Below are positions 34,080 to 41,866 of a stretch of 64,000 nucleotides of DNA, piece by piece. The number at the start of each line of letters is the position of its first letter. Position 1 is the first letter of the stretch. The stretch spans positions 38,971 through 102,970 of the forward strand of contig CAZXQO010000010.1 in NCBI GenBank assembly GCA_964643075.1, in the 5' to 3' direction. The DNA is from Desulfocucumis sp964643075 (GTDB taxonomy: Bacteria; Bacillota; Desulfotomaculia; Desulfotomaculales; Desulfocucumaceae). Below the pieces are notes generated by a model. It had not been told where the DNA came from, did not search any database, and saw only the letters and a program-made list of their open reading frames with translations. The position numbers and the translations under genes were made by a program.

Positions 34080-37000
34080 TCAGCCCGTTTCCTCTTCGTC
34101 CGGGTCAAACTCCTCTACGATAAACTCATCGACAACCTCTTCCTCATCTTCGACCTCGTCGGAGTCATAATCATCTCCCCCGGGAGGCACGCTTTCCTCA
34201 TGCAAATCCAATCCTAAATCCTTAGCGGTTTCGTTGATATCTTCCTCAACCTCTTTGATTTCTATTTCCTGGTCGTCCTCGGAAAGAACCTTTACGTCAA
34301 GACCCAGGCTTTGCAGTTCTTTGATCAGCACCTTAAATGATTCCGGCACGCCGGGTTCAGGTACATTTTCTCCTTTTACAATGGCCTCGTATGTTTTCAC
34401 CCTGCCAACTACATCATCTGATTTGACCGTGAGTATTTCCTGCAGAGTATACGCGGCACCGTACGCCTCCAGTGCCCACACTTCCATTTCTCCGAAGCGC
34501 TGCCCGCCGAACTGTGCCTTGCCGCCCAGGGGCTGCTGGGTGACCAGTGAATAGGGGCCGGTAGAACGGGCATGGATTTTATCATCCACCAGGTGTGCCA
34601 GCTTAAGCATATAAACATAACCCACTGTAATGGGATTGTCGTAGGGCTCTCCGGTCCTCCCATCATAAAGGTTAATTTTACCATTCCCCGGCAGGCCGGC
34701 CTCTTTTAATGAATTGAGTATATCCTCCTCCAGAGCGCCGTTAAAAACCGGAGTGGCCACATGGTAGCCCATAGCATGGGCTGCCCAACCAAGATGGGAT
34801 TCCAGCACTTGGCCTATATTCATCCTTGAGGGAACTCCCAGCGGATTAAGTACTATTTCTATTGGGGTTCCATCCGGCAGGAAAGGCATATCCTCCTCGG
34901 GCAGTATGCGGGCTATCACACCCTTGTTACCGTGACGCCCGGCCATTTTATCACCCTCGGAGATTTTTCTCTTCTGGGCAATATATACCCGAACCAGTTG
35001 GTTTACCCCGGGGGGCAATTCATCTCCGTTTTCTCTGGAAAACACTTTAACATCAACGATTTTCCCCGATTCCCCGTGAGGAACCCTCAGGGAGGTATCC
35101 CGAACCTCCCGGGCCTTTTCACCAAAAATAGCCCGGAGCAAGCGCTCTTCCGCAGTCAATTCGGTTTCACCCTTGGGAGTAACCTTACCCACCAGTATGT
35201 CTCCGGGCCGAACCTCCGCACCAACCCGGATTATTCCCCGGTCATCCAAATCCTTTAAAATTTCTTCCCCTACGTTGGGAATATCTCTGGTAATTTCCTC
35301 GGGACCAAGCTTGGTGTCCCTGGCATCACACTCGTATTCCTCAATATGAATGGAGGTGAAAAAGTCTTCTTTTACCGCCTTCGCACTTACCAGTATAGCG
35401 TCTTCGTAATTATAGCCCTCCCAGGGCATGAATGCCACCAGTATATTGCGTCCCAGGGCTAGTTCGCCCTGATCGGTGGACGGACCGTCGGCTATAATCT
35501 GCCCGGCTTCAACTCTTTCACCTCTATTTACGATGGGTTTCTGATTGATACAAGTGCCCTGGTTGGAGCGTGTAAATTTTAAAAGTTTATACGTCTCCAG
35601 GTTTCCTTCATCGCTGCGGATGGTGATATCATTAGCGGTAACCCTTTCCACCGTGCCGTTACTTTTGGAGAGCACCACAACCCCAGAGTCCTTGGCTGCT
35701 TTATACTCAATTCCTGTTCCAACCAGTGGAGCCTGAGCCTTTAGCAGGGGGACAGCCTGGCGCTGCATGTTAGCGCCCATAAGGGCACGGTTGGCATCGT
35801 CATGCTCCAGGAAGGGTATAAGTGAGGTGGCCACGCTGAATACCTGCTTGGGCGACACATCCATATAATCCACCCGGTCCGCCGGCACCACCACTATCTC
35901 CGGAGCACGGGCATTTACCTTGCTTTCCAGGAAAGCGCCTTCCTCATCCAGCGGAGCGTTAGCCTGAGCAATGATAATCCCTTCCTCTTCATCCGCTGTC
36001 AGATAGACTATCTCGTCAGTAACCTTCCTGGTCTCTTTATTAACCTTGCGATATGGAGTTTCAATAAAACCAAAAGAATTTATCCTGGCAAAAGTACTAA
36101 GTGAACCGATAAGCCCGATGTTCGGTCCCTCAGGGGTCTCAATGGGGCACATGCGGCCATAGTGGGAGTGGTGCACGTCCCTGACTTCAAAACCGGCCCG
36201 TTCCCGGCTTAAGCCACCTGGTCCCAAGGCAGACAGTCTGCGTTTATGGGTCAGTTCAGCCAGCGGGTTAGTTTGGTCCATAAACTGTGAGAGCTGACTG
36301 GAACCAAAAAATTCCTTGATGGCGGCCACAACCGGCCTGATATTAATCAGCACCTGGGGTGTAATCACATCCACGTCCTGAATGGTCATGCGTTCCCTGA
36401 CCACCCTCTCCATTCTGGACAGGCCTATCCTAAACTGGTTTTGCAGGAGTTCACCCACTGAGCGCAGTCGGCGATTCCCCAGGTGATCGATATCATCCAC
36501 GGTTCCCTTTAAATCCATAAGCCCGAGCAGGTATTTAACAGTTTCGATAATGTCCATGGGAGTCAGGGATCTTATAAATTCCCGGCTTTTCGGGACATAT
36601 TTGCGTAAATATGGATCAAGCTCAATAATGCCGGCGGCAACTCCCGCCTCGCCTGCCGAAGCAGCCAGATCTTCAGTCACCACGGTGCCCCGGCGGGCTA
36701 TAATCTCCCCTGTTTCCGGAAGCACAACGTCATTTTCCAGGGGTTCGTCGGAATATCTGTATAATACGCCGTGTTTTATTTTCTTCTGTATTTTGTAGCG
36801 GCCTACACTGGCTAGGTCATATCTCTTGGGATCAAAAAATAAAGTTTCCAATAGGGATCTGGCACTCTCTACCGTAGGAGGCTCACCGGGGCGAAGCTTT
36901 TTGTAAATCTCTACCAGTGCCTCTTCTTCCGAATCGGTATTATCCCGGGCAAGAGTTTCCTGGATATGCTTGTTCTCATCCAGCAAATCAACAATCATGC

Positions 37001-37604
37001 CGTTGGAACCGTAACCCAGCGCTCTGATCAATACTGTAACCGGTATTTTACGGGTACGGTCTATGCGCACGAAAATGTGGTCGTTGACATCAGTTTCAAA
37101 TTCCAGCCAGGCGCCACGGTTGGGAATGATGGTGGCGGTATACAACTTTTTACCGCTGGGGTCTATCTGCTCCGCGAAATACACCCCTGGCGAGCGGACT
37201 AACTGGGAGACTATAACCCTTTCAGCCCCGTTAATAATAAAAGTTCCCTTTTCAGTCATCAGGGGGAAATCACCCATGAAGACTTCCTGCTCTTTAACTT
37301 CTCCTGTCTCCTTGTTAATCAGCCGCACCTTCACCCGCAGCGGCGCAGCATAAGTCACATCACGCTCTTTGCATTCTTCCACCTTGTATTTGGGCTCACC
37401 CAACGTATAATCCAGAAATTCAAGTACAAGGTTACCGGTAAAATCCTGGATGGGGGAAATATCATGAAATACCTCCCTTAGACCCTCCCGCAAAAACCAC
37501 TGGTAGGAATTGCGTTGTACTTCAATCAGGTTAGGCAGCTCCAGTACCTCTCCGAGTTTCGCAAAATTCTTTCTTACTCTGGAACCTACCTTTTCGGCAT
37601 ACAT
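34080..37604 (-). CDS. rpoB: RNA polymerase beta subunit
   Basis: Beta (1174 aa). The rifampicin region near residues 435-480 reads GSSQLSQFMDQTNPLAELTHKRRLSALGPGGLSRERAG, a sensitive-type sequence. Further motifs are GYNYEDAILVSAK, KGETELTAEERLLRAIFGEKA and GGKAQFGGQRFGEMEVWALEAYG. The C-terminus is an acidic tail (Asp/Glu runs ending DPDEEETG). It is transcribed from its own promoter at 37968-37996. Confidence 0.98.
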   Translation of the reverse strand: MYAEKVGSRVRKNFAKLGEVLELPNLIEVQRNSYQWFLREGLREVFHDISPIQDFTGNLVLEFLDYTLGEPKYKVEECKERDVTYAAPLRVKVRLINKETGEVKEQEVFMGDFPLMTEKGTFIINGAERVIVSQLVRSPGVYFAEQIDPSGKKLYTATIIPNRGAWLEFETDVNDHIFVRIDRTRKIPVTVLIRALGYGSNGMIVDLLDENKHIQETLARDNTDSEEEALVEIYKKLRPGEPPTVESARSLLETLFFDPKRYDLASVGRYKIQKKIKHGVLYRYSDEPLENDVVLPETGEIIARRGTVVTEDLAASAGEAGVAAGIIELDPYLRKYVPKSREFIRSLTPMDIIETVKYLLGLMDLKGTVDDIDHLGNRRLRSVGELLQNQFRIGLSRMERVVRERMTIQDVDVITPQVLINIRPVVAAIKEFFGSSQLSQFMDQTNPLAELTHKRRLSALGPGGLSRERAGFEVRDVHHSHYGRMCPIETPEGPNIGLIGSLSTFARINSFGFIETPYRKVNKETRKVTDEIVYLTADEEEGIIIAQANAPLDEEGAFLESKVNARAPEIVVVPADRVDYMDVSPKQVFSVATSLIPFLEHDDANRALMGANMQRQAVPLLKAQAPLVGTGIEYKAAKDSGVVVLSKSNGTVERVTANDITIRSDEGNLETYKLLKFTRSNQGTCINQKPIVNRGERVEAGQIIADGPSTDQGELALGRNILVAFMPWEGYNYEDAILVSAKAVKEDFFTSIHIEEYECDARDTKLGPEEITRDIPNVGEEILKDLDDRGIIRVGAEVRPGDILVGKVTPKGETELTAEERLLRAIFGEKAREVRDTSLRVPHGESGKIVDVKVFSRENGDELPPGVNQLVRVYIAQKRKISEGDKMAGRHGNKGVIARILPEEDMPFLPDGTPIEIVLNPLGVPSRMNIGQVLESHLGWAAHAMGYHVATPVFNGALEEDILNSLKEAGLPGNGKINLYDGRTGEPYDNPITVGYVYMLKLAHLVDDKIHARSTGPYSLVTQQPLGGKAQFGGQRFGEMEVWALEAYGAAYTLQEILTVKSDDVVGRVKTYEAIVKGENVPEPGVPESFKVLIKELQSLGLDVKVLSEDDQEIEIKEVEEDINETAKDLGLDLHEESVPPGGDDYDSDEVEDEEEVVDEFIVEEFDPDEEETG

Positions 37605-37769
37605 TTATGGCACCACACCCCTCATGAAAGTCAAACAGTTCAATATAACAAACAACGAAAAGCAAGGTGCTGGCAATACCAAGACCTCGCTTTCTAACAA
37701 AGGAATATTATACCCAGAATATTATTCCCCAAAATGAATCACCGGATACATATAATTTTCCTTTAATTA

Positions 37770-37911
37770 GGAGACATTCCTTCCCGGAAAGAGAAAAAAG
37801 GGAGAATTAGGTTCGGGGACATTCCTTCTCGAAATGAGAAAACAAAAGAATTAAGCTACAACTCAAGTAGGTTTGTCCCCTTTCCTTAGTTACCCAAGAA
37901 GGTGTGTCCCC
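37770..37911. repeat. GGGGACA/TGTCCCC repeat cluster in the rpoB leader
   Basis: Contains GGAGACATTCCTTCCC (37770), GGGGACATTCCTTCTC (37815), GTTTGTCCCC (37871) and AAGGTGTGTCCCC (ending 37911), so inverted ends face each other. These lie between the rpoBC promoter and the rpoB start, so the repeats are in the 5' untranslated RNA. Confidence 0.75.
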
Positions 37912-37967
37912 TTTCCTATGAAATAATATTTTGGCTAATATAGTAAATATAGAATAGACATTTTTTA

Positions 37968-37996
37968 ATGTTAGCAAAAGGATTACATTTTGTCAA
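37968..37996 (-). promoter_or_regulatory. sigma-A promoter of rpoBC
   Basis: TTGACA, 17-bp spacer, TAACAT on the minus strand, just after the rplL terminator. It predicts a leader of about 350 nt before rpoB. In the 471-base gap between rplL and rpoB, I see this promoter, the terminator, the repeat cluster, and a direct repeat of AATATTAT near 37705-37727 overlapping a TATAAT. Confidence 0.7.
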
Positions 37997-38021
37997 GAGT
38001 ATTATTTAAATTTGATATTGG

Positions 38022-38059
38022 AAGTAAAAACAGGGCCGCCCCTACGGACCGGCCCTGTT
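38022..38059 (-). terminator. intrinsic terminator after rplL
   Basis: Perfect 10-bp stem AACAGGGCCG/CGGCCCTGTT followed by TTTTACTTCC on the minus strand, about 16 bases after the rplL stop codon. It insulates rplJL from rpoBC. Confidence 0.8.
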
Positions 38060-38075
38060 TCTCTGGCGGAATTAA

Positions 38076-38456
38076 TTACTTAACCTCAACAGTAGCGCCC
38101 TGTTCTTCCAATTTGGCCTTGATGGCAGCGGCTTCATCCTTACTGGTCTTCTCCTTGACGGGCTTCGGAGCGCTGTCAACCAGATCCTTGGCTTCTTTTA
38201 GGCCGAGGCCGGTAATTTCGCGCACTACCTTGATGACGTTGACTTTTTTATCGCCCACTGCAGACAAAATTACGTCAAACTCAGTCTGTTCTTCCTCCAC
38301 TGCTGCGGGAGCTGCTGCTGCGGGCGCCGCTGCCATGGCCATAGGTGCTGCTGCAGTTACGCCGAATTCTTCTTCAAAAGCCTTCACCAGTTCGGCCAGT
38401 TCCAATACAGTCAAGCCCTTAACGGCTTCTAAAATTTCATTAACTTTGGACATCAT
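38076..38456 (-). CDS. rplL: 50S ribosomal protein L7/L12
   Basis: L12 (126 aa), the multimeric stalk that recruits GTPase factors. N-terminal dimerisation helices (VNEILEAVKGLTVLELAELVKAFEEEFG), an Ala/Pro hinge (AAAPMAMAAAPAAAAPAA) and the factor-binding domain (KKVNVIKVVREITGLGLKEAKDLVDSAPKPVKE). AGGAGG upstream; two consecutive ATG codons, either may start. Confidence 0.98.
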   Translation of the reverse strand: MMSKVNEILEAVKGLTVLELAELVKAFEEEFGVTAAAPMAMAAAPAAAAPAAVEEEQTEFDVILSAVGDKKVNVIKVVREITGLGLKEAKDLVDSAPKPVKEKTSKDEAAAIKAKLEEQGATVEVK

Positions 38457-38517
38457 TTAAACCTCCTAATTATTAACTAAAATTTTTACCGTAAGTACAT
38501 ATGTTGCCACTGGTTCG

Positions 38518-39048
38518 TTATGCAGTTTCGCCAGCCTTTTGCTTGCGTACTGCTTCCAGCACATAAACAAAATTACGCAACACGCCCTGCAGCGCACCGG
38601 CAAAGCCATACATGGGGGTTTGCATACCGCCCAGCACCCTGGTTAGCAACACTTCCCGGGAAGGCAAATCCGCCAGGCTTTTAACTGAATTGGCGTCCAT
38701 AGCCTTACCTTCCAGCAAACCGCCTTTAATCTCAAATATTTTGTGTTCCTTGGCGAAATCCGTAAATACTTTGGCCGGGGCTACTAGATCCTCGTTACAA
38801 AAAGCTATGGCGGTAGGTCCTTCCAGATATGGTTCAAGACCATCAAAGCCCAGTTCTCTGGCGGCTTTCAAGGTCAGGGTGTTCTTCACCACTTTCAGTT
38901 CGCTGCCCTTTTCCCGCAACCTGCGACGTAGCTTAGTCATAGCGGCTACATTCAGTCCCCTGTAATCGGCCATGATGGCAACCTTGCATTCACTCAGTTT
39001 CTTACTTACTTCCTGGAGCATCAACTCTTTTTCCTGTTTGGTAGGCAA
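38518..39048 (-). CDS. rplJ: 50S ribosomal protein L10
   Basis: L10 (176 aa), the stalk base that binds L12 dimers. PTKQEKELMLQEVSKKLSECKVAIMADYRGL, LKVVKNTLTLKAAREL and VLGGMQTPMYGFAGALQGVLRNFVYVLEAV are typical. AAAGGAGG is 8 bases before a TTG at 39048. A GTG at 39057 overlaps the ribosome site. An L10 leader with a terminator precedes it. Confidence 0.97.
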   Translation of the reverse strand: MPTKQEKELMLQEVSKKLSECKVAIMADYRGLNVAAMTKLRRRLREKGSELKVVKNTLTLKAARELGFDGLEPYLEGPTAIAFCNEDLVAPAKVFTDFAKEHKIFEIKGGLLEGKAMDANSVKSLADLPSREVLLTRVLGGMQTPMYGFAGALQGVLRNFVYVLEAVRKQKAGETA

Positions 39049-39071
39049 CAAATACACCTCCTTTCATAGGT

Positions 39072-39115
39072 CTGAAAAATAAAAACAGGCCTGTAGACAT
39101 AGACTATAGGCCTGT
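39072..39115 (-). terminator. attenuator hairpin of the L10 leader
   Basis: Perfect 8-bp stem ACAGGCCT/AGGCCTGT followed by TTTTTATTTTT on the minus strand, 15-60 bases before rplJ. It is placed to stop transcription into rplJL when L10-L12 binds the leader. Confidence 0.8.
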
Positions 39116-39210
39116 CAGTTTTATGATGGACAGGTGAAGTCCCGGGCCTCTGCTGGCGGCTTTTGCCTTTAAGTATAAAACACCAACTGTCTACAGTCAG
39201 GATAAACAAC
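39072..39210 (-). ncRNA. L10 leader (ribosomal protein L10-L12 autoregulatory RNA)
   Basis: Between rplA and rplJ the minus strand carries GTAGACAGTTGGTG, AAAAGCCGCCAGCAGAGGCCCGGGACTT (in two parts) and CATCATAAAACTG before an attenuator hairpin. This arrangement matches the Firmicute L10 leader, in which L10(L12)4 binds a kink-turn element. It is recognised from pattern, not from a covariance search. Confidence 0.75.
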
Positions 39211-39215
39211 CGGGT

Positions 39216-39237
39216 ATTATACCGGCTCTACCGTTAT
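39216..39237 (-). promoter_or_regulatory. possible rplJL promoter
   Basis: A perfect TATAAT lies just upstream of the L10 leader on the minus strand. The -35 region (AAATTG at 17 bp) is weak, so this may supplement read-through from rplKA. Confidence 0.35.
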
Positions 39238-39255
39238 TCAATTTGTAAGCGGCAG

Positions 39256-39954
39256 TTATGCTGTGATTTTCTGGGAATTAATTTTGATTCCCGGTCCCAT
39301 GGTAGAAGAAACAAAAATTCCTTTTATATACTGGCCCTTGGCAGCGGCAGGCTTGACTCTTATTAACTGCTCCACCAGGACGCGCAGGTTTTCCGCCAGT
39401 TTTTCCACCGAAAAAGATACCTTGCCAATAGGTGCATGAATTACTCCGGCTTTATCAACCCGATACTCAATTTTACCAGCCTTAACTTCTTCCACAGCCC
39501 TGGTAACATCAAAGGTAACTGTACCGGTTTTAGGGTTGGGCATGAGTCCACGGGGACCAAGTATTTTACCCAGCCTGCCCACCAAACCCATCATATCCGG
39601 AGTGGCAATGGCTACATCGAAGGAAAGCCAGCCCTCTTTCTGAATTTTTTCCACCATATCCTCGGCACCCACAAAATCCGCGCCGGCATCTTCCGCTTCC
39701 TTGACCTTGTCCCCTTTTGCAAAAACCAGAACCGTTCTGGTTTTGCCGGTACCATGGGGCAGTACCACCGCACCCCGCACCTGCTGATCAGCGTGTCTGG
39801 GATCAACACCCAGTTTCACCACAGCCTCCACAGTTTCGTCAAATTTGGCCGGGGCCAATTTCTTCACCATATCCAGTGCATCGACAGGCTCATACAATAC
39901 AGTTTTGTCCACCTGCTTTAACGCATCGGCAAGTTTTTTGCCAAGCTTAGGCAT
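39256..39954 (-). CDS. rplA: 50S ribosomal protein L1
   Basis: L1 (232 aa) of the mobile stalk at the E site. MPKLGKKLADALKQVDKTVLY, ETVEAVVKLGVDPRHADQQVRGAVVLPHGTGK, the hinge LGPRGLMPNPKTGTV and the ending GIFVSSTMGPGIKIN. GAGGAGG precedes ATG 39954 by 8 bases. Confidence 0.98.
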   Translation of the reverse strand: MPKLGKKLADALKQVDKTVLYEPVDALDMVKKLAPAKFDETVEAVVKLGVDPRHADQQVRGAVVLPHGTGKTRTVLVFAKGDKVKEAEDAGADFVGAEDMVEKIQKEGWLSFDVAIATPDMMGLVGRLGKILGPRGLMPNPKTGTVTFDVTRAVEEVKAGKIEYRVDKAGVIHAPIGKVSFSVEKLAENLRVLVEQLIRVKPAAAKGQYIKGIFVSSTMGPGIKINSQKITA

Positions 39955-40003
39955 ATACAATTCCTCCTCGTGGTATTAGCGGAAAAATTCCTCCCACCAT
40001 TTA

Positions 40004-40432
40004 TTAGCCCTCAACTATTTCTATACCCATACTGCGCGCCGTTCCCTGCACCATACTCATGGCCGCTTCAACAGATGCGGCATTGAGGTCTTTCATTTTT
40101 AGTTCGGCAATTTCCTTAACCTTGGACTGAGGTACTTTGCCTACTTTTTTCTTGTTCGGTTCTCCTGATGCAGTTTCTATACCGGCTGCTTTTTTCAACA
40201 GCACGGAAGCCGGTGGGGTTTTGGTAACAAATGTAAATGAACGATCTTCGTAAACGGTAATTTCCACCGGAATAATCAAGCCCGCTTGTTTTGCAGTGAC
40301 TTCATTATATTGCTTTACGAAAGCCATAATGTTTACACCATGCTGACCCAGCGCAGGACCCACAGGAGGAGCCGGGGTGGCCTTGCCTGCCTCACACTGT
40401 AATTTAATAATTGCGGCAACCCTCTTTGCCAT
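40004..40432 (-). CDS. rplK: 50S ribosomal protein L11
   Basis: L11 (142 aa) of the GTPase-associated centre. Proline-rich hinge GKATPAPPVGPALGQHGVNIMAF, then TPPASVLLKKAAGIETASGEPNKKKVG and the C-terminal MVQGTARSMGIEIVEG. ATG 40432 lies 8 bases after AGGAGGTG. Confidence 0.98.
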   Translation of the reverse strand: MAKRVAAIIKLQCEAGKATPAPPVGPALGQHGVNIMAFVKQYNEVTAKQAGLIIPVEITVYEDRSFTFVTKTPPASVLLKKAAGIETASGEPNKKKVGKVPQSKVKEIAELKMKDLNAASVEAAMSMVQGTARSMGIEIVEG

Positions 40433-40492
40433 TCTTTCCACACCTCCTTATATATCTGTAACCTATCTGTTCAGCCCGGATTTTTTCCGGCC

Positions 40493-41020
40493 TTAGATTA
40501 ACCTTTCCACCTGCGAAAAATCCAATTCTACCGGGGTGTCCCGGCCAAACATAGATATCCTTACCTTAACCTTTGTTTTTTCGGGATAAATCTCTTCTAT
40601 AATACCCTCAAAACTCTCAAAAGGTCCGGATATAACCCGTACGTGCTCGTCTATGTTAAAGGCAACTTTGGGCCGGGCCTCTTCAACACCCATAGTTTTT
40701 ATGATTTGCAAAGCCTCGGCTTCGGTCAGTGGTATCGGCTTTGCGCCCGTACCCACAAAGCCGGTAACCCCGGGAGTGTTGCGCACCACATACCAGGAAT
40801 CGTCTGTCATGATCATTTCCACCAGGACATATCCCGGAAAAACCTTTCTCTTATTAACCTTGCGCTTGCCATTCTTGATCTCTATCTCATCTTCCATGGG
40901 CACAAGTATACGAAAGATCTTTTCCTCCATGTTCATGGATTCGATCCTTTTTTCCAGGTTTGCCTTGACCTTGTTTTCATATCCTGAATAGGTATGAATT
41001 ACATACCACTGTTTATTCAT
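40493..41020 (-). CDS. nusG: transcription termination/antitermination protein NusG
   Basis: NusG (175 aa) binds RNA polymerase and couples it to pausing, Rho or ribosomes. NGN domain with KQWYVIHTYSGYENKVKANL and FPGYVLVEMIMTDDSWYVVRNTPGVTGFVG; KOW domain with VRVISGPFESFEGIIEEIYPEKTKVKVRISMFGR at the C-terminus. The ribosome site is weak (GGAGGTGGGGG lies 27 bases upstream). Confidence 0.98.
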   Translation of the reverse strand: MNKQWYVIHTYSGYENKVKANLEKRIESMNMEEKIFRILVPMEDEIEIKNGKRKVNKRKVFPGYVLVEMIMTDDSWYVVRNTPGVTGFVGTGAKPIPLTEAEALQIIKTMGVEEARPKVAFNIDEHVRVISGPFESFEGIIEEIYPEKTKVKVRISMFGRDTPVELDFSQVERLI

Positions 41021-41070
41021 AATACAAGGAACCCGTTAAACAGATCCCCCACCTCCCCGGCGATTGGTAG

Positions 41071-41400
41071 CTATCTAATAATCAGTTGCAGAACCCTGCT
41101 CAGGAGCGAGTCAAAAACCCAGATAACAGCCGCAACCACTAAAACAGCCACTACAACCACTGAGGTGTATATGATAACTTCGCGACGGTTTGGCCAGTGA
41201 ACCTTTTTTAACTCGTTTAAAACACCCCGGAAATATTTTTTGGTCTGCTCCAGACGATTAACCCTTTCTTTCTTTGCGGGTACCGTCTTCTTGTCAGGCT
41301 TTACAAGGATTTTTTTCGGGACACTTTCTTTGTTTTGCTTGGCCTCCAACTCTTTCCCCCCGGAGTTATCTTTCTTACCTTGCCCTTTCGTCACAGCCAC
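41071..41400 (-). CDS. secE: preprotein translocase subunit SecE
   Basis: SecE (109 aa): a Lys-rich cytosolic N-terminus, the amphipathic KKYFRGVLNELKKVHWPNRREVIIYT signature and a single membrane helix (VVVVAVLVVAAVIWVF). GTG at 41400 has AAGGATGG 7 bases upstream. A longer frame to 41484 would overlap rpmG and lacks support. Confidence 0.95.
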   Translation of the reverse strand: MAVTKGQGKKDNSGGKELEAKQNKESVPKKILVKPDKKTVPAKKERVNRLEQTKKYFRGVLNELKKVHWPNRREVIIYTSVVVVAVLVVAAVIWVFDSLLSRVLQLIIR

Positions 41401-41447
41401 TTCACACCCATCCTTAAAAAATACCTCGCCAGCCGTAACTTCTTGAA

Positions 41448-41597
41448 TTACCGGGTTTCCTTGTGCATGGTATGGGTATGACAAAAACGGCAGTATTTCT
41501 TCATTTCTATCCTGCCCGGATCGTTCTTTTTATTTTTGGTAGTTGTATAGTTACGGCGCTTGCACTCTGTACAGGCCATTGTAACACCCACCCTCAT
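41448..41597 (-). CDS. rpmG: 50S ribosomal protein L33, zinc-binding form
   Basis: L33 (49 aa) with CTECKRRNYTTTKNKKNDPG and KKYCRFCHTHTMHKETR, giving a C-x2-C...C-x2-C zinc site. GGAGGTG precedes ATG 41597 by 6 bases. Encoded before secE-nusG as in most Firmicutes; the in-frame upstream extension has no similarity. Confidence 0.97.
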   Translation of the reverse strand: MRVGVTMACTECKRRNYTTTKNKKNDPGRIEMKKYCRFCHTHTMHKETR

Positions 41598-41655
41598 CAA
41601 TAACACCTCCCAAACTAAAAAAAGACCAAAAATGTAATAAATAGATGACCCAAAT

Positions 41656-41684
41656 AATTTATCACAATTAATTTTCGCTGTCAA
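41656..41684 (-). promoter_or_regulatory. sigma-A promoter of rpmG-secE-nusG
   Basis: TTGACA, 17-bp spacer, TAAATT on the minus strand, about 60 bases before rpmG and after the tuf terminator. Confidence 0.75.
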
Positions 41685-41810
41685 TACTTAGGAAAACGCG
41701 TTAATTATACAAAAGTATAACATTTTTTCTGACTGATTATACAAGACCCGCGTCTAGGCTGCCTGTATAAACATGCTGAGTAATTATCACAATTTAAATA
41801 AGGCTTGCAA

Positions 41811-41855
41811 CGTCGTCAAAAAAAATTGGCCTCACGGGCCGATTTTTTGACGACG
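41811..41855 (-). terminator. long-stem terminator after tuf copy 2
   Basis: CGTCGTC...GACGACG closes a stem of about 20 bp whose inner part is GGCC/GGCC with a GTGA-type loop and A/T-rich flanks, giving a U run on the minus strand. Near symmetry means it could act in both directions. Confidence 0.8.
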
Positions 41856-41866
41856 GTATGAACAAA

